Notes: a model not told the origin generated them from the letters alone. A DNA stretch of 64,000 nucleotides from Glacieibacterium sp965200405 (GCF_965200405.1 NZ_OZ241356.1:3162001-3226000), one strand, 5' to 3'; shown: positions 25,391-34,377, numbered from the stretch's first letter. Numbers and translations are program-made.

Positions 25391-26298
25391 TGCTGCCGTT
25401 CTCGCGGGTCTCGATCATCGGCATGGGGCTGATCGGCTCGTCGCTGGCGCGCGCGGTGCGGGCCAAGATGCCAACGGTGGCGCTGACCGTCCATGATGCC
25501 GACCATGCGGTGCGCGAGCGTGTCCGCGACCTCGACCTGGCCGACGATGTCGCCGATACGGCGGGCGCCGCGGTGATCGACGCCGACCTGGTGATCCTGG
25601 CGGTGCCGGTGCTGGCGATGATGAAGGTCGCCGCGTCGATCGCCGACGACCTGCCCGCGGGCTGCGTGATTTCCGACACCGGCTCGGTCAAGGCGAGCGT
25701 GCTGTCCGACCTCAGCGAAGTGCTGCCGGAGGGCGTGTCGATCGTGCCGGCGCACCCCGTCGCGGGCACCGAGAAATCCGGGCCGGACGCCGGCTTCGCG
25801 ACGCTGTTCGACGGGCGCTGGTGCATCCTGACGCCCGCTGCGAGCGCCGACGTGCTGGCGGTCGAGCGGGTCCGGGAGTTCTGGACCCGGCTCGGCGCGA
25901 CGGTCGAGGTCATGGACGCGGCGCATCACGACATGGTGCTCGCGGTGACCAGCCACCTGCCCCACCTCATCGCCTATTCGATCGTCGGCACCGCGTCGGA
26001 CATGGAAAGCGTCACCTCGTCGGAGGTGATCAAATATTCAGCGGGCGGCTTCCGCGACTTCACCCGCATCGCAGCGTCGGACCCGGTGATGTGGCGCGAC
26101 GTCTTCCTGTCGAACAAGGACGCGGTGCTGGACGTGCTGCAGCGCTTCACCGAGGATTTGACCGCGCTGCAGCGGGCGATCCGCTGGGGCGACGGCGAGT
26201 TTCTGGAAGCGTTGTTCACCCGCACCCGGGCAGTGCGGCGCGGCATCGTCGACCAGGGCCAGGACACCGACGCCGCGGACTTCGGCCGCAAGCACTAA
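25390..26298 (+). CDS. Prephenate/arogenate dehydrogenase (TyrA/TyrC family)
   Basis: This 302-residue enzyme carries out the NAD(P)-dependent oxidative decarboxylation of prephenate or arogenate in tyrosine synthesis. A Rossmann motif opens it: VSIIGMGLIGSSLARAVR. Family motifs follow: DADLVILAVPVLAM, ISDTGSVKASVL, and the catalytic-site block IVPAHPVAGTEKSGPDAGFA, with the dimer-forming helical domain (MVLAVTSHLPHLIAYSIVG, SAGGFRDFTRIAASDPVMW) at the C-terminus. Cyclohexadienyl (dual-substrate) activity is common in Alphaproteobacteria but not provable here. The ATG overlaps the hisC stop. There is no fused chorismate mutase. Confidence 0.93.
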   Translation: MLPFSRVSIIGMGLIGSSLARAVRAKMPTVALTVHDADHAVRERVRDLDLADDVADTAGAAVIDADLVILAVPVLAMMKVAASIADDLPAGCVISDTGSVKASVLSDLSEVLPEGVSIVPAHPVAGTEKSGPDAGFATLFDGRWCILTPAASADVLAVERVREFWTRLGATVEVMDAAHHDMVLAVTSHLPHLIAYSIVGTASDMESVTSSEVIKYSAGGFRDFTRIAASDPVMWRDVFLSNKDAVLDVLQRFTEDLTALQRAIRWGDGEFLEALFTRTRAVRRGIVDQGQDTDAADFGRKH

Positions 26299-26306
26299 GG
26301 CCCGCC

Positions 26307-27260
26307 CTAGCGCAACACCGGGCACGCCGGCTGCTGCGCGCGCACCGCCCGCGTCGCCGCCGGCAGCCCGGCCAGCGTCCATGCTCCCGGCGCACCACCG
26401 ACCGCTAGCTTGACCGCGATCCGCAGGCGCTGCTCGCTGACCCGCTGGCCGCCGGTCAACGCGGCGCGCACCGTCTCCGGGCAGACCGTCAGGATCGTGC
26501 CGCTCACCCGCGCGGCGCCGCCTGCGACCGCGACGGTGCCGTCCAGCCGCATCACCTCGCCGGTCATGTCGGCCAGCGTCAGCCCATGCACCTCGACTGT
26601 GCCGCTGCCGGCCCAGCGCGCATAGTCGATCAGCCGCGTCGGACCGGTGACCCGAAGATCCGCCGCCATGGTCAGGGGCGCGCCCGATCCGAGCCGAAGG
26701 TCGGTGGCGGCCAGCACGACCTGTGCGCGCTGCGGCAGCGTCGGCGACCACGCCTCGGGCGACCGGCCCGGTGTCTCGCGGACATGCACCTCCAGCCGCG
26801 TCGCCGTCGCCGGACTGCCGAGCAGCGCCGCGTCGATGCGCGGACGGTCGAACACCGTCGACAGCCGGGCGACGCGCTTGTCCTTGTCGAGGTGCAGGCT
26901 CGACTGCGACGCCGGCGCGGTGATGCTCAGCGCCGCGGCGGGCAAGGCCGGGATGGCAAACACGGCGCGCACGTCGGTGCCCCGGATCAGCGTCAGCGCC
27001 GGCTGCCACGGCCCGCGGTTGAGGATCGCCTTCGCCGCCGACAGTCGCGCGCTGAAGTCGGTGCCGCGCTTTTCCAGCACCGGCGCGTCGACCGTCGCCT
27101 CCAGCCGGTACGGAAAGCCGCCCAGAACCAGCGGGCGACCCGGCACCAGCGCGCTGATCTCGGTGCGGAATTCGCGCTTGTAGCCCGACCAGAACCACCA
27201 ATAGCCGGCAACCGCGAGCAGCAGCGGCACGACGGTCAGCCACAGCGGGATGCGCTTCAC
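26307..27260 (-). CDS. DUF2125 domain-containing protein
   Basis: This 317-residue protein has a single N-terminal membrane anchor (WLTVVPLLLAVAGYWWFWSGY, residues 6-26) and a periplasmic beta-rich domain characteristic of DUF2125, a family largely found in Alphaproteobacteria with unknown function. Characteristic features are the early GFPYRLEATVDAPVL segment and repeated short strands as in lipid-transfer-like or AsmA-like folds. It is last in a run plsC-like, YdcF and this gene with four-base overlaps. That context suggests a role in envelope lipid handling, which is only inference. The stop lies nine bases from tyrC's stop, convergent. Confidence 0.82.
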   Translation of the reverse strand: MKRIPLWLTVVPLLLAVAGYWWFWSGYKREFRTEISALVPGRPLVLGGFPYRLEATVDAPVLEKRGTDFSARLSAAKAILNRGPWQPALTLIRGTDVRAVFAIPALPAAALSITAPASQSSLHLDKDKRVARLSTVFDRPRIDAALLGSPATATRLEVHVRETPGRSPEAWSPTLPQRAQVVLAATDLRLGSGAPLTMAADLRVTGPTRLIDYARWAGSGTVEVHGLTLADMTGEVMRLDGTVAVAGGAARVSGTILTVCPETVRAALTGGQRVSEQRLRIAVKLAVGGAPGAWTLAGLPAATRAVRAQQPACPVLR

Positions 27261-27961
27261 AGGGCCACCGCCCCTGCGCCGACCGGAGCGTTGATCGCGG
27301 CATGGACCCGCGCTTCGATTTCCTCGCGCGGCAGGCCCGGGGGAATCGGCTCGCCGAAGCGCATGGTGATGACGCCGGCGTGCTTGACCAGCCCCTTGGG
27401 CCAGACCTTGCCGCTGTCGAGCGCCACCGGCACGACCGGCAGCTTGAGCATCCGGTACAAGCCGGCAAAACCCGGCTTCAGCGCCGGTTCCTCGCCGACG
27501 GGGACGCGCGTGCCCTCGGCGAAGATGATCACCGGGCGGTCGGCGGCCTTGGCCTCGGAGGCGGCGCGCATCATCGCCCGCATCGCCGTCGTCGAGGCGT
27601 CGCGATCGACCGGGATCGCGCCCTGCCGCCGCGCCACATAGCCCCAGACCGCGATGTTCATCAGTTCGGCCTTCATCACCACTGCCGGCGCATTGAACAG
27701 CGCCAGCGTCATGATCGTCTCATACGCCGACTGGTGCTTGGCGGCGACGATGACCGAATGCTGCGGCACATTGCCCTCGATCTTCAGGCGGACCCCGAGC
27801 AGCACGCGGGCGGTGACATAGAACCACTGCGCCCACAGCCGCGACATGAACTGCAGCGCCGGATAGGAGATCAGCGACGCGATCGCCGCGCCGCTGACGA
27901 TCGGCACCGAGCCGAGATAGAACACCGCCGTGAACAGCAGCGAGCGCAGCAACGCGATCAT
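27257..27961 (-). CDS. Lysophospholipid acyltransferase (PlsC family)
   Basis: This 234-residue membrane-bound acyltransferase is predicted to acylate lysophosphatidate or a related lysophospholipid. The four family motifs are recognisable: motif I AAKHQSAYETIMTL, with the HX4E form rather than the usual HX4D; motif II-like QGAIPVDRDAST; motif III VIIFAEGTRVPVGEE; and motif IV-like VPVALDSG. An N-terminal hydrophobic segment (LLFTAVFYLGSVPIVSGAAIASLI) anchors it. It overlaps YdcF upstream and DUF2125 downstream by four bases each, so it is co-translated with them. The HX4E form occurs in some family members. Confidence 0.9.
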   Translation of the reverse strand: MIALLRSLLFTAVFYLGSVPIVSGAAIASLISYPALQFMSRLWAQWFYVTARVLLGVRLKIEGNVPQHSVIVAAKHQSAYETIMTLALFNAPAVVMKAELMNIAVWGYVARRQGAIPVDRDASTTAMRAMMRAASEAKAADRPVIIFAEGTRVPVGEEPALKPGFAGLYRMLKLPVVPVALDSGKVWPKGLVKHAGVITMRFGEPIPPGLPREEIEARVHAAINAPVGAGAVAL

Positions 27962-28500
27962 TCGACCCCCAGCTGCAGCGCGCCCCAGCGCAGTGCGAAC
28001 TTGTTGAACTCGCGAATCAATCCCAGCGGCTGGGGATCGACCGGCACCGCGTCGGCGAGGATGCTGACGGTCTTGGGCAGTCGCGCCTCCAGCTCCAGCC
28101 GGGCGCGCCGCATGTGCGCGGCCGAGGTCACCAGCCGCAGCGTGCGGTAGCGGTGCCGCGCCATCCAGTCCCGCGTCTCCTCGGCATTGGAGCGCGTGTC
28201 GATCGCCGCGAAGCCCAGGTCGACGCGGGTATCGAACAAGGCGCGGGGTGCCCCGACGATGGCGGCCAGTTCCGCATCGGTGACGCCGCGCGCGACGCCC
28301 GAGACCAGCATCCGCTCCGCCTGCCCCGCCGTCAGCACCTCGACGCCGCGCGCCAGCCGCCCGGAACTGCCGGTCAGGACGACCACCGCGTCGGTGCGCA
28401 GGTCGAGCGGCGCATCCTGCCCCAGCGTCACCACGAACCAGGCAAAGACGAAGCCCCAGACCATCGCGACCAGCGCGAACAGGCGGACCAGGATCTTCAC
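27958..28500 (-). CDS. YdcF/SanA-like DUF218 membrane protein
   Basis: This 180-residue protein has an N-terminal membrane segment (LVRLFALVAMVWGFVFAWFV) and a DUF218 domain: DAVVVLTGSSGRLARGVEVL, RMLVSGVARGVTDAEL, RSNAEETRDWMARHRYRTLR then LVTSAAHMRRARLELEAR. Such proteins (SanA, YdcF, ElyC) are linked to envelope integrity and peptidoglycan precursor use. It is one of several envelope genes on this strand after mltG, and overlaps the acyltransferase gene by four bases. Confidence 0.88.
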   Translation of the reverse strand: MKILVRLFALVAMVWGFVFAWFVVTLGQDAPLDLRTDAVVVLTGSSGRLARGVEVLTAGQAERMLVSGVARGVTDAELAAIVGAPRALFDTRVDLGFAAIDTRSNAEETRDWMARHRYRTLRLVTSAAHMRRARLELEARLPKTVSILADAVPVDPQPLGLIREFNKFALRWGALQLGVE

Positions 28501-28533
28501 GGACGCGCGCCCATCACGAGAGCGTCCTGGCGG

Positions 28534-29505
28534 TCACATCTCTCCCCGTGCCCGGCGGATGGCGAACCACTTGGCGACGTTGGCATTATGCTCGGCCAGC
28601 GTGTCGGCGAAGACATGCCCGCCGGTGCCGTCGGCAACGAAGTACAGCGCCTTGGTCGGGGCCGGATCGAGCACCGCGGCGATCGAGGCGCGACCGGGAT
28701 TGGCGATCGGCCCCTTGGGCAGGCCGACCATGACATAGGTGTTGTAGCCGTTGTCGGCGTGGAGCTCGCTCTGCTTGATGCGGCGGCCCAGCGCCCGGCC
28801 CTTGGTATAGGGATAGATCACCGTCGGGTCGGCGCCCAGCTTGATGCCCTGCCTGAGCCGGTTGCCGTAAACCCCTGCAACTGTGCGGCGTTCGGCGGCC
28901 TTGCCGGTCTCCTTCTCGACGATCGAGGCAAGCACGATGGCTTCCTCCGGAGTCTTGACGACGGCGGTCGGCTTGCGCGCCTTCCACAGCGTCGCCAGCT
29001 CGCGCGTCATCGCCGCCTGCATGCGCTTGAGCACCGCGGCGCGTGGTTCGCCGGCCTGGAAGTCATAGGTGTCGGGCAGCACCGAGCCCTCGGCCGGCAC
29101 GTCGATGGTGCCGGTGAGCTGCTTCTCGGCGCGCAGCCGGTCGGCGACCATCACGGCAGGCCAGCCTTCGGGAATGGTGATGCGATAGCTCAGCACCTCG
29201 CCCGACTGGAGCGATTCGAGGTAATGCTTCCAGCCGTCGCCGCGCGCGAAGCGGTACACGCCCGCCTTGATCGGCACCGGCTTGCCGAGGATGCGCGCCA
29301 GCCACTCGAAGTGCCGCGCCGAAGTGACCAGCTCGACGTCCTCGAGCTGCTCCGACGCCTTGGCCAGCGACGACCCCGGCGCGATGGTGACATCGACGGT
29401 CTTGACCGGCTTGTCAGGACCGCCCCACCACGGCGCGAGCAGCATCGGAGCACCGAGCAGCGCCAGGAGCAGCAGGAAAACCAGCCCGGCGCGCCCGACC
29501 TTCAC
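28534..29505 (-). CDS. mltG: Endolytic transglycosylase MltG
   Basis: MltG cuts nascent glycan strands at the inner membrane and so sets peptidoglycan strand length. The 323-residue protein has an N-terminal membrane anchor (VFLLLLALLGAPMLLAPWW) followed by the YceG-like domain: a LysM-like early part (SSLAKASEQLEDVELVTSARH), the catalytic glutamate in IVLASIVEKETGKAAERR, AGVYGNRLRQGIKLGADPTVIY and PKGPIANPGRASIAAVL near the end. The start overlaps the fabF stop by four bases. Adjacent fatty-acid genes are a common setting for mltG. YdcF follows after 33 bases. Confidence 0.95.
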   Translation of the reverse strand: MKVGRAGLVFLLLLALLGAPMLLAPWWGGPDKPVKTVDVTIAPGSSLAKASEQLEDVELVTSARHFEWLARILGKPVPIKAGVYRFARGDGWKHYLESLQSGEVLSYRITIPEGWPAVMVADRLRAEKQLTGTIDVPAEGSVLPDTYDFQAGEPRAAVLKRMQAAMTRELATLWKARKPTAVVKTPEEAIVLASIVEKETGKAAERRTVAGVYGNRLRQGIKLGADPTVIYPYTKGRALGRRIKQSELHADNGYNTYVMVGLPKGPIANPGRASIAAVLDPAPTKALYFVADGTGGHVFADTLAEHNANVAKWFAIRRARGEM

Positions 29506-30764
29506 AGGCTCTGGAAGACCAGTGTCGCGTTCGTCCCGCCAAAGCCGAAGCTGTTGTTGAGCACGGCCTTGACCTTACGCTGCTTGGCGACGTGCGGCAC
29601 CAGGTCGACACCGACACAGGCATCCGACGGATCGTCGAGGTTGAGCGTCGGCGGCACGATCTGGTCGCGCATCGCCAGCAGGCAGAAGATCGATTCGACC
29701 GCACCGGCACCACCGAGCAAATGCCCGATCGCCGACTTGGTCGACGACATCGACACCGTGTCGATCGCCGAGCCGAACAGGCGGCGGACCGCGCCCAGTT
29801 CAAGCTCGTCGCCCATCGGCGTCGAGGTGCCGTGCGCGTTAATATAGTCGATGTCGGACGGGTCGAGCCCGGCCTTCTTCAACGCCATCGTCATCGAGCG
29901 GAACGCCCCCGACCCTTGCGGGTGCGGCGCCGTGACGTGGTACGCGTCGCCGGTCAGGCCATAGCCGATGACCTCGCCATAGATTTTCGCACCGCGCGCC
30001 TTGGCGTGCTCATACTCCTCCAGGCAGACGACGCCGGCGCCCTCGCCCATGACGAAGCCGTCGCGGCCCTTGTCATAGGGGCGCGAGGCGCGGGTCGGCT
30101 CGTCGTTGAAGCCGGTGGACAGGGCGCGGGCCTGCGAGAAGCCGGCGATGCCGAGCGGGCAGATCGCGCCCTCGGCGCCGCCCGCCAGCATGACATCGGC
30201 ATCGTCGAGCGCGATCATCCGGGCTGCGTCGCCGATGGCGTGTGCGCCGGTCGAGCAGGCGGTGACGACCGCGTGGTTGGGTCCCATCAGTCCGTATTTG
30301 ATGCTGACCTGGCCGGAGATCAGGTTGATCAGGCGGCCGTGAACGAAGTGCGGGCTGACCCGGCGCGGGCCTTTTTCGTGCAGGACGATCGATTCTTCCT
30401 CGATGCCCGGCAGGCCGCCGATGCCCGAACCGATCGAGCAGCCGGCGCGAAAGCGCTGCTCCTCAGTCATGTCGGTCAGGCCGGCGTCTTCCAGCGCCTG
30501 CCCGGCGGCATCGATGCCGTAGGTGATGAATGGATCGACCTGGCGCTGGACCTTGTGGTCGACGCGCTTGCCGGCGTCGAAGGTGTCGCCGCTGCCGTCG
30601 CCGCGCTTGACCTCCATCGCGATGCGGCAGGCGTAGTTGGTCGCGTCGAAGCGCGTGATCGGACCCGCCCCCGACTTCGAAGCGATCAGGCTGGCCCAGA
30701 CGGTTTCGACATCGCTGCCCAGCGGCGTCACCATCCCCACTCCGGTAATTACGACGCGGCGCAT
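29502..30764 (-). CDS. fabF: Beta-ketoacyl-ACP synthase II FabF
   Basis: FabF elongates fatty acyl-ACP by condensation with malonyl-ACP. The 420-residue protein has the active-site cysteine C170 in VVTACSTGAHAIGDAARMI, the two histidines in INAHGTSTPMGDELE and STKSAIGHLLGGAGAVESI, and the N-terminal RRVVITGVGMVTPLGSDVE. A GAGGAGAG ribosome site supports the ATG at 30762-30764 rather than the one five codons upstream. It is downstream of acpP with a terminator-like hairpin between them, and overlaps mltG. Confidence 0.96.
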   Translation of the reverse strand: MRRVVITGVGMVTPLGSDVETVWASLIASKSGAGPITRFDATNYACRIAMEVKRGDGSGDTFDAGKRVDHKVQRQVDPFITYGIDAAGQALEDAGLTDMTEEQRFRAGCSIGSGIGGLPGIEEESIVLHEKGPRRVSPHFVHGRLINLISGQVSIKYGLMGPNHAVVTACSTGAHAIGDAARMIALDDADVMLAGGAEGAICPLGIAGFSQARALSTGFNDEPTRASRPYDKGRDGFVMGEGAGVVCLEEYEHAKARGAKIYGEVIGYGLTGDAYHVTAPHPQGSGAFRSMTMALKKAGLDPSDIDYINAHGTSTPMGDELELGAVRRLFGSAIDTVSMSSTKSAIGHLLGGAGAVESIFCLLAMRDQIVPPTLNLDDPSDACVGVDLVPHVAKQRKVKAVLNNSFGFGGTNATLVFQSL

Positions 30765-30803
30765 TCGCGCTCTCCTCAAGTCATTGTATCTGCGGAAATA
30801 CGC

Positions 30804-30837
30804 AAAACGGCCCCCCGCGGGTGCGGAGAGCCGTTTT
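30804..30837 (-). terminator. Hairpin between acpP and fabF (attenuator-like)
   Basis: On the minus strand AAAACGGC at one side and GCCGTTTT at the other form the outer 8 bp of a long GC-rich stem with two internal mismatches and an ACCC loop. It is followed by TTTTGCG. It lies between acpP and fabF, which suggests partial termination so that acpP is made in large excess over fabF. The U tract is short. Confidence 0.65.
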
Positions 30838-30889
30838 AATCACGGGTCGACCCCAGCCGGCACCCTTAAAGCGCCAAGGCAAACTAAGC

Positions 30890-31129
30890 TCAGGCGGCCT
30901 GGTTGGCGCCGATGAAGCTGATGGCGTCCTTGACGGTCAGAATCTTCTCGGCGGCATCGTCGGGAATCTCGACGCCGAACTCTTCCTCGAAGGCCATGAC
31001 CAGCTCGACGGTGTCGAGGCTGTCTGCGCCGAGGTCGTCGATGAAGCTGGCATCTTCGGTGACCTTGTCGGCATCCACACCGAGGTGCTCGATGACGATC
31101 TTCTTCACGCGGTCTGCAACGTCGGTCAT
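30890..31129 (-). CDS. acpP: Acyl carrier protein
   Basis: The 79-residue acidic carrier protein holds growing acyl chains on a phosphopantetheine arm. The arm attaches to S37 in FIDDLGADSLDTVELVMAFE. The N-terminus (TDVADRVKKIVIEHLGVDADKV) and the acidic helix II are typical. The ATG at 31127-31129 has an AGAGGTTAAC leader; an open frame reaches 34 codons further upstream but this is intergenic DNA. It sits between fabG and fabF on the same strand. Confidence 0.98.
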   Translation of the reverse strand: MTDVADRVKKIVIEHLGVDADKVTEDASFIDDLGADSLDTVELVMAFEEEFGVEIPDDAAEKILTVKDAISFIGANQAA

Positions 31130-31268
31130 GTTAACCTCTCCCGGCTCGCTGGGTCGGCGGCCCTGTTGTGTACGTCCTGCCGATACCCGTGGGCGTGCGA
31201 CGTGGCAAGCGTCCGTTAACGTGGAATGCACGACACCGGCACGATCTTCGCACCGATCGACGTACCGG

Positions 31269-32006
31269 TCAGATCATCGCCATCCCGCCGTTGACGTGCA
31301 AGGTCTGCCCGGTGACGTAACCGGCCTCGCGCGAGGCGAGATAGACCACCGCCGCGGCGATGTCGGCGCCCTCGCCCAGTCGCCCGGCGGGGATGCGTCC
31401 GGTCAGTGCGTCCTTCTGCACCTCCGGCAGCGCGTCGGTCATCGGCGAGACGATGAAGCCCGGCGCGACGCAGTTGACCGTGATGCCGCGCGTCGCGACC
31501 TCACCGGCCAGCGCCTTCGACATGCCGATCAGGCCGGCCTTGGATGCGGCATAATTCGCCTGGCCCGGATTGCCGGTCACGCCGACGATCGAGGTGATCG
31601 AGATGATGCGGCCGAAGCGCGCCTTCATCATCGGCTTCATCGCCCCCCGGCACAGGCGGAACGCCGCCTCCAGGTTGACGCGGATGACCATCTCCCACTC
31701 CTCGTCCTTCATGCGAAGGGCGAGGTTGTCGCGGGTCACGCCGGCATTGTTGACGAGGATATCGAGCTGGCCCAGCGCGGCGACCGCCTGCGGCACCAGT
31801 GCATCGACCGCCTTGGCGTCGGCCAGGTTGCACGGCAGCGCGACGGCACCGTTGCCGATCGAGCGCGCCAGCTCCTCCAGCTTGTCGAGACGGGTGCCCG
31901 ACAGCGCGACGCGGCAGCCGCGAGCCTCGAGGCCCCGCGCTACCGCTTCGCCAATACCGCCCGACGCCCCCGTAACCAGCGCCGTCATACCACTAAGGTC
32001 GAACAT
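31269..32006 (-). CDS. fabG: 3-oxoacyl-ACP reductase FabG
   Basis: FabG performs the NADPH-dependent reduction of 3-ketoacyl-ACP in fatty-acid elongation. The 245-residue SDR enzyme has the coenzyme motif ALVTGASGGIGEAVAR at about residues 8-23, the NAG motif in ILVNNAGVTRDNL, and catalytic Ser, Tyr and Lys in SITSIVGVTGNPGQANYAAS followed by KAG. The tail TLHVNGGMAMI is typical. I start at the ATG 32004-32006 (MFDLSGMTALVTG), as in most FabG proteins. It lies between fabD and acpP in the fab cluster. Confidence 0.96.
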   Translation of the reverse strand: MFDLSGMTALVTGASGGIGEAVARGLEARGCRVALSGTRLDKLEELARSIGNGAVALPCNLADAKAVDALVPQAVAALGQLDILVNNAGVTRDNLALRMKDEEWEMVIRVNLEAAFRLCRGAMKPMMKARFGRIISITSIVGVTGNPGQANYAASKAGLIGMSKALAGEVATRGITVNCVAPGFIVSPMTDALPEVQKDALTGRIPAGRLGEGADIAAAVVYLASREAGYVTGQTLHVNGGMAMI

Positions 32007-32062
32007 CGGTCTTCTCACTTCGCTCTCCCCATGGTGCATCAAGCCCCATGGAGCAGTAACAT

Positions 32063-33001
32063 TTAAAAAGTCTTCGCAATGGCTTCGATACCGGACATGT
32101 CGATGGCCGAAACGTTGCTTGCGTCGGGTGAAATACGCTTGTTCATCGGTCCGAGAACCTTGCCGCCCAGCTCGATGAACTGGTCGACCCCGAGCCCGGT
32201 CATCGTTGCGACACTCTCACGCCATCTTACCATTCCAGTAACCTGTTCGACCAGAAGTCGGCGAATACTGGCGACATCGCTTACCGGCTGGGCGGTGACA
32301 TTGGCGACCAGCGTCACGAACGGCGCATCGAGGCGCGTCCCGGCCAGCGCCTCCTCCATCGCATCGGCCGCCGGCTGCATCAGCGAACAGTGGAACGGCG
32401 CCGACACCGGCAGCAGAACGGCATGCCGGGCACCACGGGTCTTGGCGAGGGCGATGGCGCGGGTCACCGCCTCGACATGGCCCGAGATCACCGCCTGCCC
32501 GGGGGCATTGTCGTTGGCCACCGCACAAATCTCTCCCTCGGCGGCTTCGGCAGCGACCGCCTGCGCCGTCGCCAGGTCGATACCGAGCAGCGCCGCCATG
32601 GTTCCGGCGCCGACCGGCACGGCGGCCTGCATCGCGGTGCCGCGCAACCGCAGCAGCCGGGCCGTGTCCGCCAGCGTCAGCGATCCCGCGGCGCACAGGG
32701 CGCTGTATTCGCCCAGGCTGTGCCCCGCAACATAGGCCGCCTTGTCGGCCAGCACGATGCCGCCCTCGCCTTCGAGCACGCGCAGGACCGCGATGCTGAG
32801 CGCCATGATCGCCGGCTGGGCGTTGCGGGTCAGCTTGAGCTCGTCTTCCGGGCCGTCGAACATCAGGCGCGACAGCCGCTCGCCGAGCGCATCGTCGACT
32901 TCCTCGAACACCGCCCGCGCCACCGGGGAGGCGCCGGCCAGCGCCGCGCCCATGCCGACCGCCTGGCTGCCCTGCCCGGGAAATACGAAAGCTCGCGTCA
33001 A
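32063..33001 (-). CDS. fabD: Malonyl-CoA:ACP transacylase FabD
   Basis: FabD loads malonyl groups onto ACP. The 312-residue protein has the N-terminal FVFPGQGSQAVGMG motif, the nucleophile Ser95 in YVAGHSLGEYSALCAAGSL, a catalytic histidine in LPVSAPFHCSLMQPA, and the C-terminal QFIELGGKVLGPMNKRI block. It is the first gene of the minus-strand fatty-acid cluster fabD-fabG-acpP-fabF. A gap of about 190 bases separates it from the divergent TPR protein gene and should contain both promoters; I could not assign clear -35/-10 boxes. Confidence 0.96.
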   Translation of the reverse strand: MTRAFVFPGQGSQAVGMGAALAGASPVARAVFEEVDDALGERLSRLMFDGPEDELKLTRNAQPAIMALSIAVLRVLEGEGGIVLADKAAYVAGHSLGEYSALCAAGSLTLADTARLLRLRGTAMQAAVPVGAGTMAALLGIDLATAQAVAAEAAEGEICAVANDNAPGQAVISGHVEAVTRAIALAKTRGARHAVLLPVSAPFHCSLMQPAADAMEEALAGTRLDAPFVTLVANVTAQPVSDVASIRRLLVEQVTGMVRWRESVATMTGLGVDQFIELGGKVLGPMNKRISPDASNVSAIDMSGIEAIAKTF

Positions 33002-33190
33002 ATCCAGTCTCCAGATACGTGACTTATGCCGCCGACCGATTAGGCGCAGGTGAGAGAAGCGGCAACCTTCGGGTTTGCATGGAAGGTCGCTTCGATTTAT
33101 GTCCGCAAGGCGGTTAACGGGACAGACAGATCCCGAGCCATAGAATTCACGTCAATCCATCATGCCTTACGGCAATTCGAGAGGGTCCCA

Positions 33191-34300
33191 ATGAACTTCG
33201 TCAAGTCACTTGCGCTGGCTGCATCGGTCCCCGCCCTGATGATGGCGATGGCACCTGCCGGCGCCGCTGTTTCCTCCGCCGTCGGCAAGCCGCTGACCGC
33301 CGCATCCAAGGCTGCTGCCTCGGGCAACACCGCTGCCGCGATCGCCTCGGTCAACGCCGCTCGCACCGCGGCCAAGACCCCCGAGGAGCGCAGCAAGGTC
33401 GGTCAGATGGCCGCCTATGTGTACACCAAGGCAGGTCAGTACGGTAAGGCCGCGACCGAGCTCGAAGCGCTGGGCGCACCGCCCAAGCAGCTCGCCCAAC
33501 TTTATTATAACGCCGGCAACCTCGACAAGGCTGTCAGCTACGCTCGCAAGGCCGGTGGCGACGACATGCAGGTGTTGATCGCCCAGGCCGCCGCGCGCCA
33601 GGGTCGCTACGGCGAGGCGGTCACCGCCTACAACAACCTGATCAAGACCAACGGTCCCAAGCCCGCCTATCTCGAGAACCTCTCGGCCGCCCAGTACAAG
33701 TCGGGCGACAAGAAGGGCTACATCGCCACCACGACGCGCCTGATCAAGATCGATCCGTCGCCGGCACGCTGGAAGACCCTGCTGGTCAACATGCGCCAGG
33801 GTTCTATGAGCGCCGATGCCAAGCTGGCGCTGTATCACCTGATGAGCCAGACCAACACCATCGACCGCAACGAGGATTACCTCGAGTTCGCCAAGCTGGC
33901 GCTGGTCGCCGGCCAGTCGGGCACGGCACGCGACGTCCTCGCCAAGGCCGGCACCACCGGCACCGACGCGATGAGCCAGCGCCTCGCCCAGGCCGCTACC
34001 CAGCGCGCCGCCGCATCGGCCGCCCAGGCGCCCAAGCTCGTCGCTAGCCCGGCGACTGCGCTGCAGGGTGCCCAGGCCTATCTCGGCCTCGGCCAGTATC
34101 CACAGGCGATCGCGGCCTACGACAAGGTCATCGCAGCAGGCGGTGGCCAAGCCGACCAGGCGCGCATCTACAAGGGCATCGCCCAGGTCCGCGCCGGCCA
34201 GATCGGTCCGGCCAAGGCCAGCTTCGCCGCCATCACCGATGCCAGCGAGTTCCGCGACATCGGCAACATGTGGGCGCTGTACACCTCGACCAAGGGCTAA
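33191..34300 (+). CDS. Exported tetratricopeptide-repeat protein
   Basis: This 369-residue Ala/Lys-rich protein has a signal peptide (SLALAASVPALMMAMAPAGA, about residues 6-25) and a chain of helix pairs resembling TPR/SLR repeats: KVGQMAAYVYTKAGQYGKAA, LAQLYYNAGNLDKAVSYARK, AAARQGRYGEAVTAYNNLIK, and AQAYLGLGQYPQAIAAYDKV. It is probably periplasmic and protein-binding. I find no enzyme motif. The ATG at 33191 follows GAGAGGGTCCC, and the frame open further upstream is intergenic. A terminator-like hairpin with a U-rich tail follows it, before rpsF. Confidence 0.85.
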   Translation: MNFVKSLALAASVPALMMAMAPAGAAVSSAVGKPLTAASKAAASGNTAAAIASVNAARTAAKTPEERSKVGQMAAYVYTKAGQYGKAATELEALGAPPKQLAQLYYNAGNLDKAVSYARKAGGDDMQVLIAQAAARQGRYGEAVTAYNNLIKTNGPKPAYLENLSAAQYKSGDKKGYIATTTRLIKIDPSPARWKTLLVNMRQGSMSADAKLALYHLMSQTNTIDRNEDYLEFAKLALVAGQSGTARDVLAKAGTTGTDAMSQRLAQAATQRAAASAAQAPKLVASPATALQGAQAYLGLGQYPQAIAAYDKVIAAGGGQADQARIYKGIAQVRAGQIGPAKASFAAITDASEFRDIGNMWALYTSTKG

Positions 34301-34315
34301 CAGCTTGCGTTTACC

Positions 34316-34377
34316 GGCGGGTTCCCCTAGGGAGCCTGCCAGCACCGGCGGGGGCAAGTCCTCCGCCGTTTGCTTTT
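34316..34377 (+). terminator. Double hairpin with U-rich tail ahead of rpsF
   Basis: Two stems lie between the TPR gene and rpsF. The first, GGCGGGTTCCC CTA GGGAGCCTGCC (34316-34340), pairs over 11 bases with two G-U pairs. The second (34346-34368) pairs CGGCGGGGG with CCTCCGCCG over nine bases and is followed by TTTGCTTTT. The second has the form of an intrinsic terminator for the TPR gene. Alternatively it attenuates the rpsF-rpsR-rplI operon; S6:S18 leader regulation is known in other bacteria, but I cannot show its motif here. Confidence 0.7.

Noticed and set aside
31130..31268. Possible extension of the acpP frame upstream to 31231
   Set aside because: Ordinary ACP length and the ribosome site fix the start at 31129; the extension is intergenic.
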